Below, piece by piece: positions 5,408 to 11,903 of a DNA stretch of 12,609 nt; positions within the stretch are counted from its first letter, which is position 1; each line of letters begins with the position of its first letter. A model generated the notes under the pieces. The model was not told the origin of the DNA. It searched no databases and saw nothing but the letters and a program-made list of their open reading frames with translations. Made by a program: the position numbers and the translations under genes. This DNA comes from an uncultured Roseburia sp. (lineage in GTDB: Bacteria > Bacillota > Clostridia > Lachnospirales > Lachnospiraceae). Location of the stretch: NCBI GenBank assembly GCA_910584215.1, contig CAJTYI010000089.1:1-12609 (forward strand). The letters run 5' to 3'.

Positions 5408-6799
5408 TTGAGACAGAATAAAAAGGTTGTAAAATATAAAAAGCCTTTCCATATTAATATCGGCGTCATTGTGTTTACATTTATTTTTATCTATCTTGTA
5501 TACAATGTGTTTGCATATATGACAAGTACCCATATATCGATCTACGAGGTGGAACAGGGAACGATTGCCGAGAATAATGTCTACCGTGGGCTGGTACTCC
5601 GTCAGGAGCAGATCTATCAATCGGACTATAGCGGTGTCCTCAATTACTATGTAAAAGAGGCGTCGAAGGTCAATAACAAGACACTGGTGTATTCGGTGGA
5701 CGAGAGCGGCAATGTCTCCAAAATGATCGATGAGGTGGGCAAAAAAAATGTCAATGCCGATACGCTTGCCGTGCTTGAAGAGGATATCTTTGACTTTCAG
5801 GCATCTTACCAGTCTCTCAATTTTTACAATGTATATTCGTTTAAGGATAATCTGACCTCTTCTTTGAATGAGGCGCTCAGTCTCGGCGCCTTGGAGAGTA
5901 TTTCCGACTACGCCGCCAATGCCCAAAACCATAACACCTTCCATACGGTGTCCGCCGTGGAGGACGGCGTCGTAGTCTACTACACGGACGGCTATGAAAA
6001 TGTGACGCTTGAGAGTTTTCAAGCGGACATGTTTGACGAGTCTGCTTATGTTAAGAACAGCATGACAAAAACAGGGTCAGTTCAGTCGGGAGCGCCTGCG
6101 TACAAGCTGATTACAAGCGAATTTTGGCAGATTGTGGTTCCGATACCGGAAGAGTTAAAGAGCAAACTGCCGACGGACGGTTTCATACAAATCCGCTTTT
6201 TAAAGGACAATAAGATTATGAATACCGGCTTTACGCTGATGCAGAGGGGTGTGCACGATTATCTGATATTGGAACTTAAAAACAGTATGATCCGCTATGC
6301 AAAAGACCGCTATCTGGAGGTAGAGCTTTTGCTGAGCGAGGAGACCGGATTAAAAATCCCCAATACCTGTATCACAGAAAAAGAATTTTTTACGATTCCT
6401 GCTGTCTATTTTACCACCAACACAGAGACCGGGGAACAGAGTTTATTGGTGGAGCGCAGGGACGATAAGGGCAACCTGACCTCAGAGCAGTTAAGCCCGA
6501 CCGTATATTACCAGTCCGAGCAATATTATTATATCGACAGTGAAGAGGTCAAAAGCGGGGAACGCCTGCTCAAACTTGATTCAAATGACAGTTATATTGT
6601 CGGTTCCGAGACCGCGCTGTTAAAAGGCGTTTACAATATCAATAAGGGTTACGCCGTGTTTAAGCAGATCGATATTCTCTATCAGAATGAGGAGTATTCG
6701 ATTGTCAAGACCGGTACAACCTACGGAATATCGCTGTATGATCATCTGGCCTTAGACGGCAGCAAGATATCGGAGCATGAGCTGATTAACGGTAAATAG
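5408..6799 (+). CDS. Single-pass membrane protein resembling HlyD-type periplasmic adaptors
   Basis: From the TTG start this is a 463-residue protein. It has a basic N-terminus (RQNKKVVKYKKP), one membrane segment at about residues 18-38, and a large extracellular region. Just after the membrane comes EVEQGTIAENNVYRGLVLRQEQIYQSDYSGVLNYYVKEASKVNNKT, which has the layout of the barrel-sandwich (biotinyl/lipoyl-like) half-motif of HlyD adaptors. The middle (about 110-200) is polar and probably helical. The C-terminal part is beta-rich, with repeated short strands. No ABC transporter, RND pump or outer-membrane gene is adjacent, so a transport role is unsupported. It sits upstream of yggS-sepF-ylmH in a division neighbourhood and has its own promoter. 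The family link is moderate; the role is unknown. Confidence 0.75.
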   Translation: MRQNKKVVKYKKPFHINIGVIVFTFIFIYLVYNVFAYMTSTHISIYEVEQGTIAENNVYRGLVLRQEQIYQSDYSGVLNYYVKEASKVNNKTLVYSVDESGNVSKMIDEVGKKNVNADTLAVLEEDIFDFQASYQSLNFYNVYSFKDNLTSSLNEALSLGALESISDYAANAQNHNTFHTVSAVEDGVVVYYTDGYENVTLESFQADMFDESAYVKNSMTKTGSVQSGAPAYKLITSEFWQIVVPIPEELKSKLPTDGFIQIRFLKDNKIMNTGFTLMQRGVHDYLILELKNSMIRYAKDRYLEVELLLSEETGLKIPNTCITEKEFFTIPAVYFTTNTETGEQSLLVERRDDKGNLTSEQLSPTVYYQSEQYYYIDSEEVKSGERLLKLDSNDSYIVGSETALLKGVYNINKGYAVFKQIDILYQNEEYSIVKTGTTYGISLYDHLALDGSKISEHELINGK

Positions 6800-6876
6800 T
6801 TTGAAACGGATTTCTAAAACTCATGCGGTTTCTGAAGCATATCAGTGACAGCATATCCAAACATAAGTTTCATCAT

Positions 6877-6907
6877 TTGACAGAATGAGAACGAAATAAT
6901 ATATAAT
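6877..6907 (+). promoter_or_regulatory. Strong promoter for the yggS-sepF-ylmH unit
   Basis: A perfect TTGACA (6877-6882) is followed by a perfect TATAAT (6902-6907) with a 19-base spacer. A TATATA at 6900-6905 gives the standard 17-base spacer with a poorer hexamer. The yggS start is 26 bases past the -10, so the leader is very short. Confidence 0.75.
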
Positions 6908-6932
6908 ACCAGGAAGATTAAAGGAGTAGACG

Positions 6933-7631
6933 ATGTTAAAAGATAATCTAAAAACAGTGGAAGAGAACATTAATCTGGCATGTGCGAAGTGTGGCAGAGA
7001 CCGCAGTGAAGTGACGCTGATCGCAGTCAGCAAGACAAAACCGCTCGAGATGTTAGAGGAGATTTATGAGGCAGGCGCAAGAAATTTCGGGGAAAACAAG
7101 GTGCAGGAGCTTTGCGACAAGATCGAGCTGATGCCAAACGATGTAGAGTGGCATATGATCGGGCACTTGCAGCGCAATAAAGTAAAGTATATTGTGGGAA
7201 GAACGTCATTGATTCACTCTGTGGATACCTACCGCCTGGCGGAAGAGATAAATGTTCAGGCAAAGAAGAAAAATGTGACAGTTCCTATCTTAGTGGAGGT
7301 CAATATTGCGGATGAGGAGACGAAGTTTGGCACCAGCGCGTCAGACGCTATCCTGTTGGTGGAGGAGATCGCTTCGCTGGAAAATGTTGCGGTTAAGGGA
7401 CTGATGACCGTTGCGCCGAATGTGTCAAATCCGGAAGATAACCGTCTGTATTTCCGAAAAATCAAGCAATTATCTGTTGACATAGCAGAGAAAAAAATAG
7501 ATAATGTATCTATGCAAGTTTTGTCTATGGGCATGACGGGAGATTATATGGTGGCGATCGAAGAGGGTGCGACTATGGTTCGAGTGGGCACCGGTATCTT
7601 TGGCGAGAGAAATTATGTTCATAGGAGGTAA
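6933..7631 (+). CDS. yggS: YggS/YlmE family pyridoxal phosphate homeostasis protein
   Basis: This family is a PLP-binding protein with an alanine-racemase-like barrel and no known catalytic turnover; it buffers cellular PLP and affects amino-acid balance. The 232-residue protein shows LIAVSKTKP with the PLP-forming Lys34 (E. coli Lys36), ARNFGENKVQEL, WHMIGHLQRNKVKYI, VEVNIADEETKFG, VKGLMTVAP, and LSMGMTGDYMVAIEEGATMVRVGTGIFGER near the C-terminus. Every family block is present and the length is normal. AAGGAG (6921-6926) lies 6 bases before the ATG. The stop codon overlaps the ribosome binding site of sepF, and this yggS-sepF pairing is a common Gram-positive division neighbourhood (ylmE-sepF in B. 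subtilis). Confidence 0.96.
   Translation: MLKDNLKTVEENINLACAKCGRDRSEVTLIAVSKTKPLEMLEEIYEAGARNFGENKVQELCDKIELMPNDVEWHMIGHLQRNKVKYIVGRTSLIHSVDTYRLAEEINVQAKKKNVTVPILVEVNIADEETKFGTSASDAILLVEEIASLENVAVKGLMTVAPNVSNPEDNRLYFRKIKQLSVDIAEKKIDNVSMQVLSMGMTGDYMVAIEEGATMVRVGTGIFGERNYVHRR
7623..7629 (+). promoter_or_regulatory. sepF ribosome binding site embedded in the last codons of yggS
   Basis: The final yggS codons AGG AGG and the first base of its TAA stop form the sequence AGGAGGT. It lies 4-5 bases before the sepF ATG at 7634. The layout implies translational coupling of yggS and sepF. Confidence 0.8.
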
Positions 7632-7633
7632 AT

Positions 7634-8167
7634 ATGAGCGTTATTGATAAGTTCTTAAATATTATGAATCTGAGTTCGGATGACGAGGATGATTTTTATG
7701 ATGATGATTACGGATACGAGGACGATTATGACAATGATCCGACACCCGTAAGAAAACCATCCCGCAAGGAGAAGAAAGCAGAAAAAGAAGCGGTGCACGA
7801 AGAGACGCCAGTCAGAGAAAAGCCATCGAAAAGCTCCACCAAAGTGACACCGATTCGCCCGGTGAAGAGAACAGGGCCAAACGGGATGGAGGTCTGTGTC
7901 ATTAAGCCTACCTCCGTTGAGGATGCACGGGAGATCACTGAGACACTGCTTGGCAACTGTACCGTAGTATTGAACGTGGAAGGACTGAATGTGGAGGTTG
8001 CACAGCGCATCATTGACTTTACCTCAGGTTCTTGCTTTGCCATCAGTGGAAAGCTGCAAAAGGTTTCCAATTACATATTTGTGATTACCCCGGCCGCCGT
8101 CGATATCTCAGGCGATTTTCTGGATTTGATGGATTCTTTTGAGGGCGGACTTCACACAGAGATATAA
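7634..8167 (+). CDS. sepF: Cell division protein SepF
   Basis: SepF is a membrane anchor and bundling factor for FtsZ at the division septum. The 177-residue protein has the expected three-part layout. Residues 1-14 (MSVIDKFLNIMNLS) form an amphipathic membrane-binding helix. A very acidic, Asp/Tyr-rich segment (15-37) is followed by a basic, Pro/Lys-rich linker (about 38-80). The folded SepF domain runs from about 84 to 160 and includes MEVCVIKPTSVEDAREI, TVVLNVEGLNVEVAQRIIDFTSGSCFAISG and VSNYIFVITP. It is slightly longer than B. subtilis SepF because of the linker. It starts 2 bases after yggS and is clearly coupled to it. Confidence 0.96.
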   Translation: MSVIDKFLNIMNLSSDDEDDFYDDDYGYEDDYDNDPTPVRKPSRKEKKAEKEAVHEETPVREKPSKSSTKVTPIRPVKRTGPNGMEVCVIKPTSVEDAREITETLLGNCTVVLNVEGLNVEVAQRIIDFTSGSCFAISGKLQKVSNYIFVITPAAVDISGDFLDLMDSFEGGLHTEI

Positions 8168-8184
8168 GGTTGTATGCATTTGTA

Positions 8185-8254
8185 TTTCATAGCAGGATAG
8201 AAGGATGCTGCGATACAGTTTTCATGGCCGGATAGAAGGATGCTGCGATAAGGA
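8185..8254 (+). repeat. Tandem duplication of about 35 bp before ylmH
   Basis: A 21-base block beginning GGATAGAAGG is repeated exactly at 8195-8215 and 8230-8250. The similarity extends left to TTTCAT (8185 and 8220), giving 31 aligned bases with two mismatches and a period of 35. The second copy ends at the AAGGA sequence (8250-8254) that may serve as the weak ribosome binding site of ylmH. The repeat lies wholly between the sepF stop and the ylmH start. Confidence 0.9.
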
Positions 8255-8268
8255 AAAGACGAATTATT

Positions 8269-9105
8269 ATGGATGAAAAAGATTTATGCAAAAAGAGGCT
8301 GCTGGATTTATCCAGACAGGCAAATCGAAAGGGAATCGTCTTATTCAGCGATTTCCTTAATTTAAGTGAACAGAATATTTACCGCCAATGTCTGAATCAG
8401 TTTGAGACGAAGACAGAGACTTTTGGCGGTGTGCCCTATGCAGAGCGTCAGATTGTTGCTTTTATACCTGATGCTCTTTCTTATGTATCGTGGAGCGTAG
8501 CGGAAAGCGCTGCCGGCACAGTGAGCACCCCACAAAGAGGGGCAAACGAAGAGCCGCACTCCGGATCGCTGATTGCGCGCTATCCGATCACTGCGCTGAC
8601 AATCAAGCCTTCCAATCCCAAATTTGCGGACAAACTGGAACACCGGGATATATTGGGTGCCGTGATGCAGTTGGGGGTAGATCGCAGCAAGATTGGTGAT
8701 ATTTTAATCAATGAGGAGGATTATTATCTGCTCTGTGAGGAGGGCATGGCCGCCTATTTTATGGAACATGTCACACAGATACGCCACACGACGGTCACAC
8801 TGCATGAGGTGCCGACAGACGGACTTTTCGTCAACCAGAACCTGACAGAGAAAACGGGGATTGTGACCTCCAACCGACTGGATGCTGTGCTTGCCTGCGT
8901 GTACAATTTGTCGCGCTCTCAGGCACAGAGTTTGATACGGGCGGAGAAAGCATTTGTCAATGGAGGAAGCATGCAGAACTCCTCCTCTCAGCTCAGGGAG
9001 GGGGATGTGATATCCGTCCGTGGTTATGGGCGTTTTATTTTTGATTGTGAATATGGGGAAACCAACAAAGGCAGATTAAAAATTAAATATAAATTATATA
9101 AGTAA
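8269..9105 (+). CDS. ylmH: YlmH family S4-domain RNA-binding protein
   Basis: YlmH proteins carry a C-terminal S4 RNA-binding domain. B. subtilis YlmH (RqcP2) binds the large ribosomal subunit in the quality-control pathway for stalled peptidyl-tRNA; the gene lies in the division cluster of many Firmicutes. This 278-residue protein has the N-terminal part (LSRQANRKGIVLFSDFLNLSEQN, FGGVPYAERQIVAFIPD), the conserved core LEHRDILGAVMQLGVDRSKIGDIL (123-146), and the S4 domain from about 201 (SNRLDAVLACVYNLSRSQAQSLIRAEKAFVNG) to REGDVISVRGYGRF. It is about 20 residues longer than B. subtilis YlmH. The excess appears to be a polar, low-complexity insert at about 76-101 between VAFIPD and YPITAL. 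The ATG has only a distant AAGGA site; translation may depend on coupling or on the repeat just upstream. Confidence 0.92.
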   Translation: MDEKDLCKKRLLDLSRQANRKGIVLFSDFLNLSEQNIYRQCLNQFETKTETFGGVPYAERQIVAFIPDALSYVSWSVAESAAGTVSTPQRGANEEPHSGSLIARYPITALTIKPSNPKFADKLEHRDILGAVMQLGVDRSKIGDILINEEDYYLLCEEGMAAYFMEHVTQIRHTTVTLHEVPTDGLFVNQNLTEKTGIVTSNRLDAVLACVYNLSRSQAQSLIRAEKAFVNGGSMQNSSSQLREGDVISVRGYGRFIFDCEYGETNKGRLKIKYKLYK

Positions 9106-9112
9106 ATCAGTG

Positions 9113-9139
9113 TTAAATTTGTTTTTTGCGGAAATTTAA
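9113..9139 (+). repeat. AT-only inverted repeat after ylmH
   Basis: TTAAATTT (9113-9120) and AAATTTAA (9132-9139) are perfect 8-base arms around an 11-base loop, starting 8 bases after the ylmH stop. There is no GC pairing and no following T-run, so it is at best a weak terminator. Confidence 0.4.
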
Positions 9140-9200
9140 TCCATATATAAGAAAATACATGGCTTATTTGCTTGTCGCAACATGAATATTTTCGCTGTTG

Positions 9201-9229
9201 TTGGCGAACATACAGTGCGAGTTTAAAAT
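9201..9229 (+). promoter_or_regulatory. Candidate promoter for lspA
   Basis: TTGGCG (9201-9206) and TAAAAT (9224-9229) are separated by 17 bases, 44 bases before the lspA start. The -35 matches only at TTG, so support is moderate. The 9106-9272 gap holds no open frame of note and no recognisable divIVA. Confidence 0.4.
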
Positions 9230-9272
9230 TTCATTCTTTGTCAATACATTTTCAAGAAAGGCAGTAATTTAG

Positions 9273-9803
9273 ATGGATAAGAAGCGTCGTTTTATGATCA
9301 CAAAAATTATCGCCGGTTTGTTTTCCGGTATTCTGCTCATCGCCTTTGACCAGTGGACCAAGATACTGGCCGTCTCACATTTGATGGGAAAGAGCGATTA
9401 CGTTCTAATGGACGGTGTATTTGAACTTCATTATCTGGAAAACCGCGGAGCGGCATTTGGTATTTTACAGAACCAAAAAGTTTTGTTTGTCGTACTTACC
9501 ATATTGATACTGTCAGCCATCGTCTATATCTATCTGTGCCGGCTGCCGCAGGGAAAGCGCTACCTGCCGCTGCACATCATGACGATATTGTTTTTTTCCG
9601 GGGCTTTGGGCAATTTTATTGACCGGCTGACGAAAGGGTATGTGGTCGATTTTTTTTATTTTTCCCTGATCGACTTTCCTGTTTTTAACGTGGCCGATAT
9701 CTATGTGACAGTGGCGGCGGGGCTGCTTTTGGTGTTTGGCATTTTTTATTATAAAGACGAGGATTTTGAAAAGTTTTTCCCTTCAAGGAAAACCTCTTCC
9801 TGA
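9273..9803 (+). CDS. lspA: Lipoprotein signal peptidase (signal peptidase II)
   Basis: LspA is a membrane aspartic protease that removes signal peptides from diacylglyceryl-modified prolipoproteins; the lipoprotein carboxypeptidase in this window would be a substrate. The 176-residue protein has four hydrophobic segments (about 12-28, 69-88, 99-113, 137-158). The conserved blocks are FDQWTK, YLENRGAAFGIL, GALGNFIDRLTKGYVVDFF with catalytic Asp117, and FNVADIYV with catalytic Asp142. The length is normal. The ribosome binding site is GAAAGG about 11 bases before the ATG. It is followed after 86 bases by rluD, the usual lspA-rluD order in Firmicutes. Confidence 0.97.
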   Translation: MDKKRRFMITKIIAGLFSGILLIAFDQWTKILAVSHLMGKSDYVLMDGVFELHYLENRGAAFGILQNQKVLFVVLTILILSAIVYIYLCRLPQGKRYLPLHIMTILFFSGALGNFIDRLTKGYVVDFFYFSLIDFPVFNVADIYVTVAAGLLLVFGIFYYKDEDFEKFFPSRKTSS

Positions 9804-9876
9804 ATCCGGCTCTCGCGACATGTTGAGCTTACAGAAGTTAATGAAATAATAAACGGACTCTATTTTTTCGGGCCGG

Positions 9877-9882
9877 AAAGGA
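9877..9882 (+). promoter_or_regulatory. Ribosome binding site supporting a TTG start for rluD
   Basis: AAAGGA lies 7 bases before TTG 9890. The first in-frame ATG (9908) is 25 bases away and has no site of its own. Confidence 0.65.
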
Positions 9883-9889
9883 ACTTCAT

Positions 9890-10813
9890 TTGCAGACAGA
9901 AAGTTTTATGATAAGTCCTGAATATGAGGATGAGCGCCTCGACAAATATTTGAGTATTATCTATGAGAATACACAGCAAAAGCTGTCTCGCTCATTTTTG
10001 CAGCGGTTGATTAAAGAAGAGCGCGTGAGGGTAAACAACAAAATACAAAAAGCAAATTATCGCCTGAAAGCGGAAGACCTTGTTGCGGTCGAGATACCGG
10101 ACGCAGTGGAAGTACAGATTGTACCGGAAGATATTCCGCTTACGATTCTCTATGAGGACGAAGATTTGCTGGTGGTGGATAAGCCCAAAGGAATGGTGGT
10201 ACACCCGGCGGCAGGCCATGCGAACGGCACACTGGTAAACGCCGTACTGTTTCACTGTAAAAACAGCCTTTCCGGCATAAACGGGGAGATCAGGCCGGGC
10301 ATTGTCCATCGCATAGACCGAGACACCACCGGTTCTCTGATTGTCTGCAAAAATGATGAGAGTCATGTGAAGATTGCGCAGCAGATCAAAGAACATACTG
10401 TGACAAGAAGATATCGCGGTATCGTCTACGGAGTAGTAAAAAACGATCAGGGGACGGTTCATGCGCCCATTGGCAGGCATCCAACCGAGCGCAAAAAAAT
10501 GGCGGTCAATGATAAGAACGGAAAAGATGCCGTGACTCATTACCGCGTGTTAGAGCGGTACCAGGCGTACACCTATATGGAGTTTGCGCTTGAAACTGGC
10601 AGAACGCACCAGATTCGTGTTCACATGGCGCATATCGGACATCCTCTGCTGGGAGATTCCTTATACACGAACAGGAAATGTCCGTTTACTCTGCAAGGCC
10701 AGACACTGCACGCAATGACTATCGGTTTTGTTCATCCGCGGACAGGAAAATATTTGGAAATTTCAGCTCCTTTGCCAGAATATTTTGAAAGATTGCGCAA
10801 CTGTTTGAAATAA
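9890..10813 (+). CDS. rluD: RluD/RluA-family 23S rRNA pseudouridine synthase
   Basis: This family isomerises uridine to pseudouridine in 23S rRNA helix 69 or related sites. From the TTG start the protein has 307 residues, normal for the family. An S4 RNA-binding domain spans about residues 15-75 (DERLDKYLSIIYENTQQKLSRSFLQRLIKEERVRVNN). The catalytic domain contains DLLVVDKPKGMVVHPAAGHANGTLVNAVL, PGIVHRIDRDTTG with catalytic Asp143, and the C-terminal block ETGRTHQIRVHMAHIGHPLLGDSLY. Without biochemical data the exact target (RluD-like rather than another RluA member) is inferred from the S4 domain and the lspA neighbourhood. The gene probably shares a transcript with lspA. Confidence 0.95.
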   Translation: MQTESFMISPEYEDERLDKYLSIIYENTQQKLSRSFLQRLIKEERVRVNNKIQKANYRLKAEDLVAVEIPDAVEVQIVPEDIPLTILYEDEDLLVVDKPKGMVVHPAAGHANGTLVNAVLFHCKNSLSGINGEIRPGIVHRIDRDTTGSLIVCKNDESHVKIAQQIKEHTVTRRYRGIVYGVVKNDQGTVHAPIGRHPTERKKMAVNDKNGKDAVTHYRVLERYQAYTYMEFALETGRTHQIRVHMAHIGHPLLGDSLYTNRKCPFTLQGQTLHAMTIGFVHPRTGKYLEISAPLPEYFERLRNCLK

Positions 10814-10827
10814 TATCAAAAAATTCT

Positions 10828-10856
10828 TTCTTTTTGTCGGTCAGATGTAGTATAAT
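10828..10856 (+). promoter_or_regulatory. Candidate promoter for the cytidylate-kinase-like gene
   Basis: A perfect TATAAT lies at 10851-10856, 31 bases before the start codon. The matching -35 (TTCTTT, 10828-10833, 17-base spacer) is poor. Short arms GTCAG and CTGAC flank the -10, which could be a small operator. The -10 is convincing by itself; the whole promoter is less so. Confidence 0.45.
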
Positions 10857-10886
10857 AAAACTGACAAAGCTGGAAAGGAGTATTTT

Positions 10887-11537
10887 ATGGGAAATAAAAT
10901 ATATACGATTGGAAGAGAATTTGGCAGTGGCGGTATGGATGTCGGGGAAAAACTGGCAGAACGTCTCGGCATTAAGTTATACGATAAGGAGCTGCTAAAA
11001 AAGGCAGCCAAACACAGCGGTTTTTGCGAAGAGATTTTTGAAAACCATGATGAAAAGCCAACCAACAGTTTTTTATATTCACTGGTAATGGATACTTATT
11101 CGGTCGGCGGCTATGCCGCGGCTCCTTTTTTGGATATGCCGCTCAATCACAAAGTGTTTTTGGCACAGTTCGATGCGATCAAGAAGATCGCCGCAGAAGA
11201 ATCGTGCGTGATTGTGGGCCGATGCGCCGATTATGCACTGGCAGATAATCCCGATTGCCTGAATGTTTTCATCAAAGCCGATCTGAGCAAACGTGTCAAA
11301 CGCGTTGCCAAGCGTCTCAATATGACGGAGAACAAGGCAAAAGACCTGACGCTTAAAAACGATAAACAACGTGCCAGTTATTATAACTATTACTCCAGTA
11401 AAAAATGGGGAGATTCCGGCAGTTACCACTTAACGTTAGATTCCGGTGTTGTCGGCATCGACGGCTGTGTGGATATCATTTTAAAGTTCCGTGAATGTAT
11501 GGAGGCACAGAAAAAGTCAAAAGATAACTTGTGGTAA
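10887..11537 (+). CDS. Cytidylate-kinase-like family protein
   Basis: This 216-residue protein belongs to the cytidylate-kinase-like family, whose true substrate is not established to my knowledge. It opens with IYTIGREFGSGGMDVGEKLAERLGIKLYDKELL, where GREFGSGG (9-16) takes the place of the P-loop. The Gly-Lys of classical CMP kinase is absent, which is typical for this branch. Further family blocks are CVIVGRCADYAL (107-118), LNVFIKADLSKRVKRVAKR, and the C-terminal KNDKQRASYYNYYSSKKWGDSGSYHLTLDSG (about 157-187) in the lid region. It is not a normal Cmk: the order and spacing of motifs differ, and the conserved dCMP-binding region is not recognisable. A strong GGAAAGGAG site lies 6 bases before the ATG. 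The gene is followed by a strong terminator. Confidence 0.85.
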   Translation: MGNKIYTIGREFGSGGMDVGEKLAERLGIKLYDKELLKKAAKHSGFCEEIFENHDEKPTNSFLYSLVMDTYSVGGYAAAPFLDMPLNHKVFLAQFDAIKKIAAEESCVIVGRCADYALADNPDCLNVFIKADLSKRVKRVAKRLNMTENKAKDLTLKNDKQRASYYNYYSSKKWGDSGSYHLTLDSGVVGIDGCVDIILKFRECMEAQKKSKDNLW

Positions 11538-11554
11538 ACATCGCTTGATAAAAG

Positions 11555-11607
11555 AAGCTATTGCAAAGAAGTCGTGAATATCATCGACTTTTTGCAGTAG
11601 CTTTTTT
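11555..11607 (+). terminator. Strong intrinsic terminator after the cytidylate-kinase-like gene
   Basis: A long hairpin pairs AAGCTA with TAGCTT, TGCAAA with TTTGCA and AAGTCG with CGACTT, joined by one U-G wobble and one bulged G, around a 10-base loop. About 19 pairs are possible. A six-T run (11602-11607) follows directly. It starts 17 bases after the stop codon. Confidence 0.93.
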
Positions 11608-11618
11608 CACTTTATAGG

Positions 11619-11692
11619 AAATTGCGTCGTCAGACGCATCAATTCTCAAGTTGCAAAGCAACTTGCAAAGAATCACGGAGTGATTCTTTTTT
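11619..11692 (+). repeat. Cassette of three consecutive hairpins, the last a terminator
   Basis: Three perfect hairpins stand in a row with short spacers. The first is TGCGTC/GACGCA around GTCA (11623-11638), the second CAAGTTGC/GCAACTTG around AAA (11647-11665), and the third AGAATCAC/GTGATTCT around GGA (11669-11687). The third runs into a T-tract (11687-11692) and is a good intrinsic terminator for + transcripts. The decamer TTGCAAAGAA occurs both here (11663-11672) and in the first terminator (11561-11570). Such dense, perfect, modular palindromes look like a dispersed palindromic repeat rather than ordinary spacer. Confidence 0.8.
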
Positions 11693-11693
11693 A

Positions 11694-11709
11694 TTTGCGG
11701 TAGCTTTTT
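11694..11709 (+). repeat. Second copy of the first terminator's right arm and T-tract
   Basis: TTTGCGGTAGCTTTTT here matches TTTGCAGTAGCTTTTT at 11591-11606 with one mismatch. Two copies of the same arm thus flank the three-hairpin cassette. The left arm at 11555-11566 could pair with either copy. Confidence 0.8.
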
Positions 11710-11903
11710 ATCATAGCAAAGAACGTTAAAATGAAATTATAAACTTAAGTATGATCGGACAGCATAGGCGCTTGATATCTGTTTAGCGCTTTGAAACTAT
11801 TCGCGAAACAACAGTTTAACGAAAATATATAACCTTTCAATTCAATGAGCACACATTCCGTATCGGACATGTATATCTATCCTTGTAATGAACACTGCAT
11901 AGA

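Larger units (their letters stand above)
11538..11903. other. Non-coding stretch between convergent genes
   Basis: These 366 bases separate the cytidylate-kinase-like gene from dtd. The left half holds a strong terminator, a three-hairpin cassette and a second copy of the terminator's right arm, listed separately. The right half (about 11710-11903) is AT-rich with no convincing open frame. Only minor symmetries appear there: GCGCT/AGCGC (11768-11772 and 11785-11789), and AAACT/AGTTT (11794-11798 and 11813-11817) around the 8-base palindrome TTCGCGAA (11800-11807). I see no promoter, tRNA or known riboswitch. Confidence 0.7.

Noticed and set aside
5348..6022. 224-codon minus-strand open frame with a hydrophobic C-terminus
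   Set aside because: It runs opposite the HlyD-like gene and across that gene's promoter, starts without a ribosome binding site, and has no family features.
6800..6840. Possible terminator after the HlyD-like gene (GAAAC...GGTTTC)
   Set aside because: Only five pairs around a long loop, with no T-tract.
8185..8254. CRISPR-like repeat
   Set aside because: There are only two copies in direct tandem with almost no spacer and no cas genes, so it is a simple tandem duplication.
9992..10540. 182-codon minus-strand open frame
   Set aside because: It is antisense to the conserved core of rluD; the length reflects codon bias of the real gene.
11641..11692. Attenuator with ATTCT (11642-11646) competing for AGAAT (11669-11673) against the terminator stem
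   Set aside because: The alternative stem is only five pairs and no gene lies downstream on this strand, so there is nothing to attenuate.
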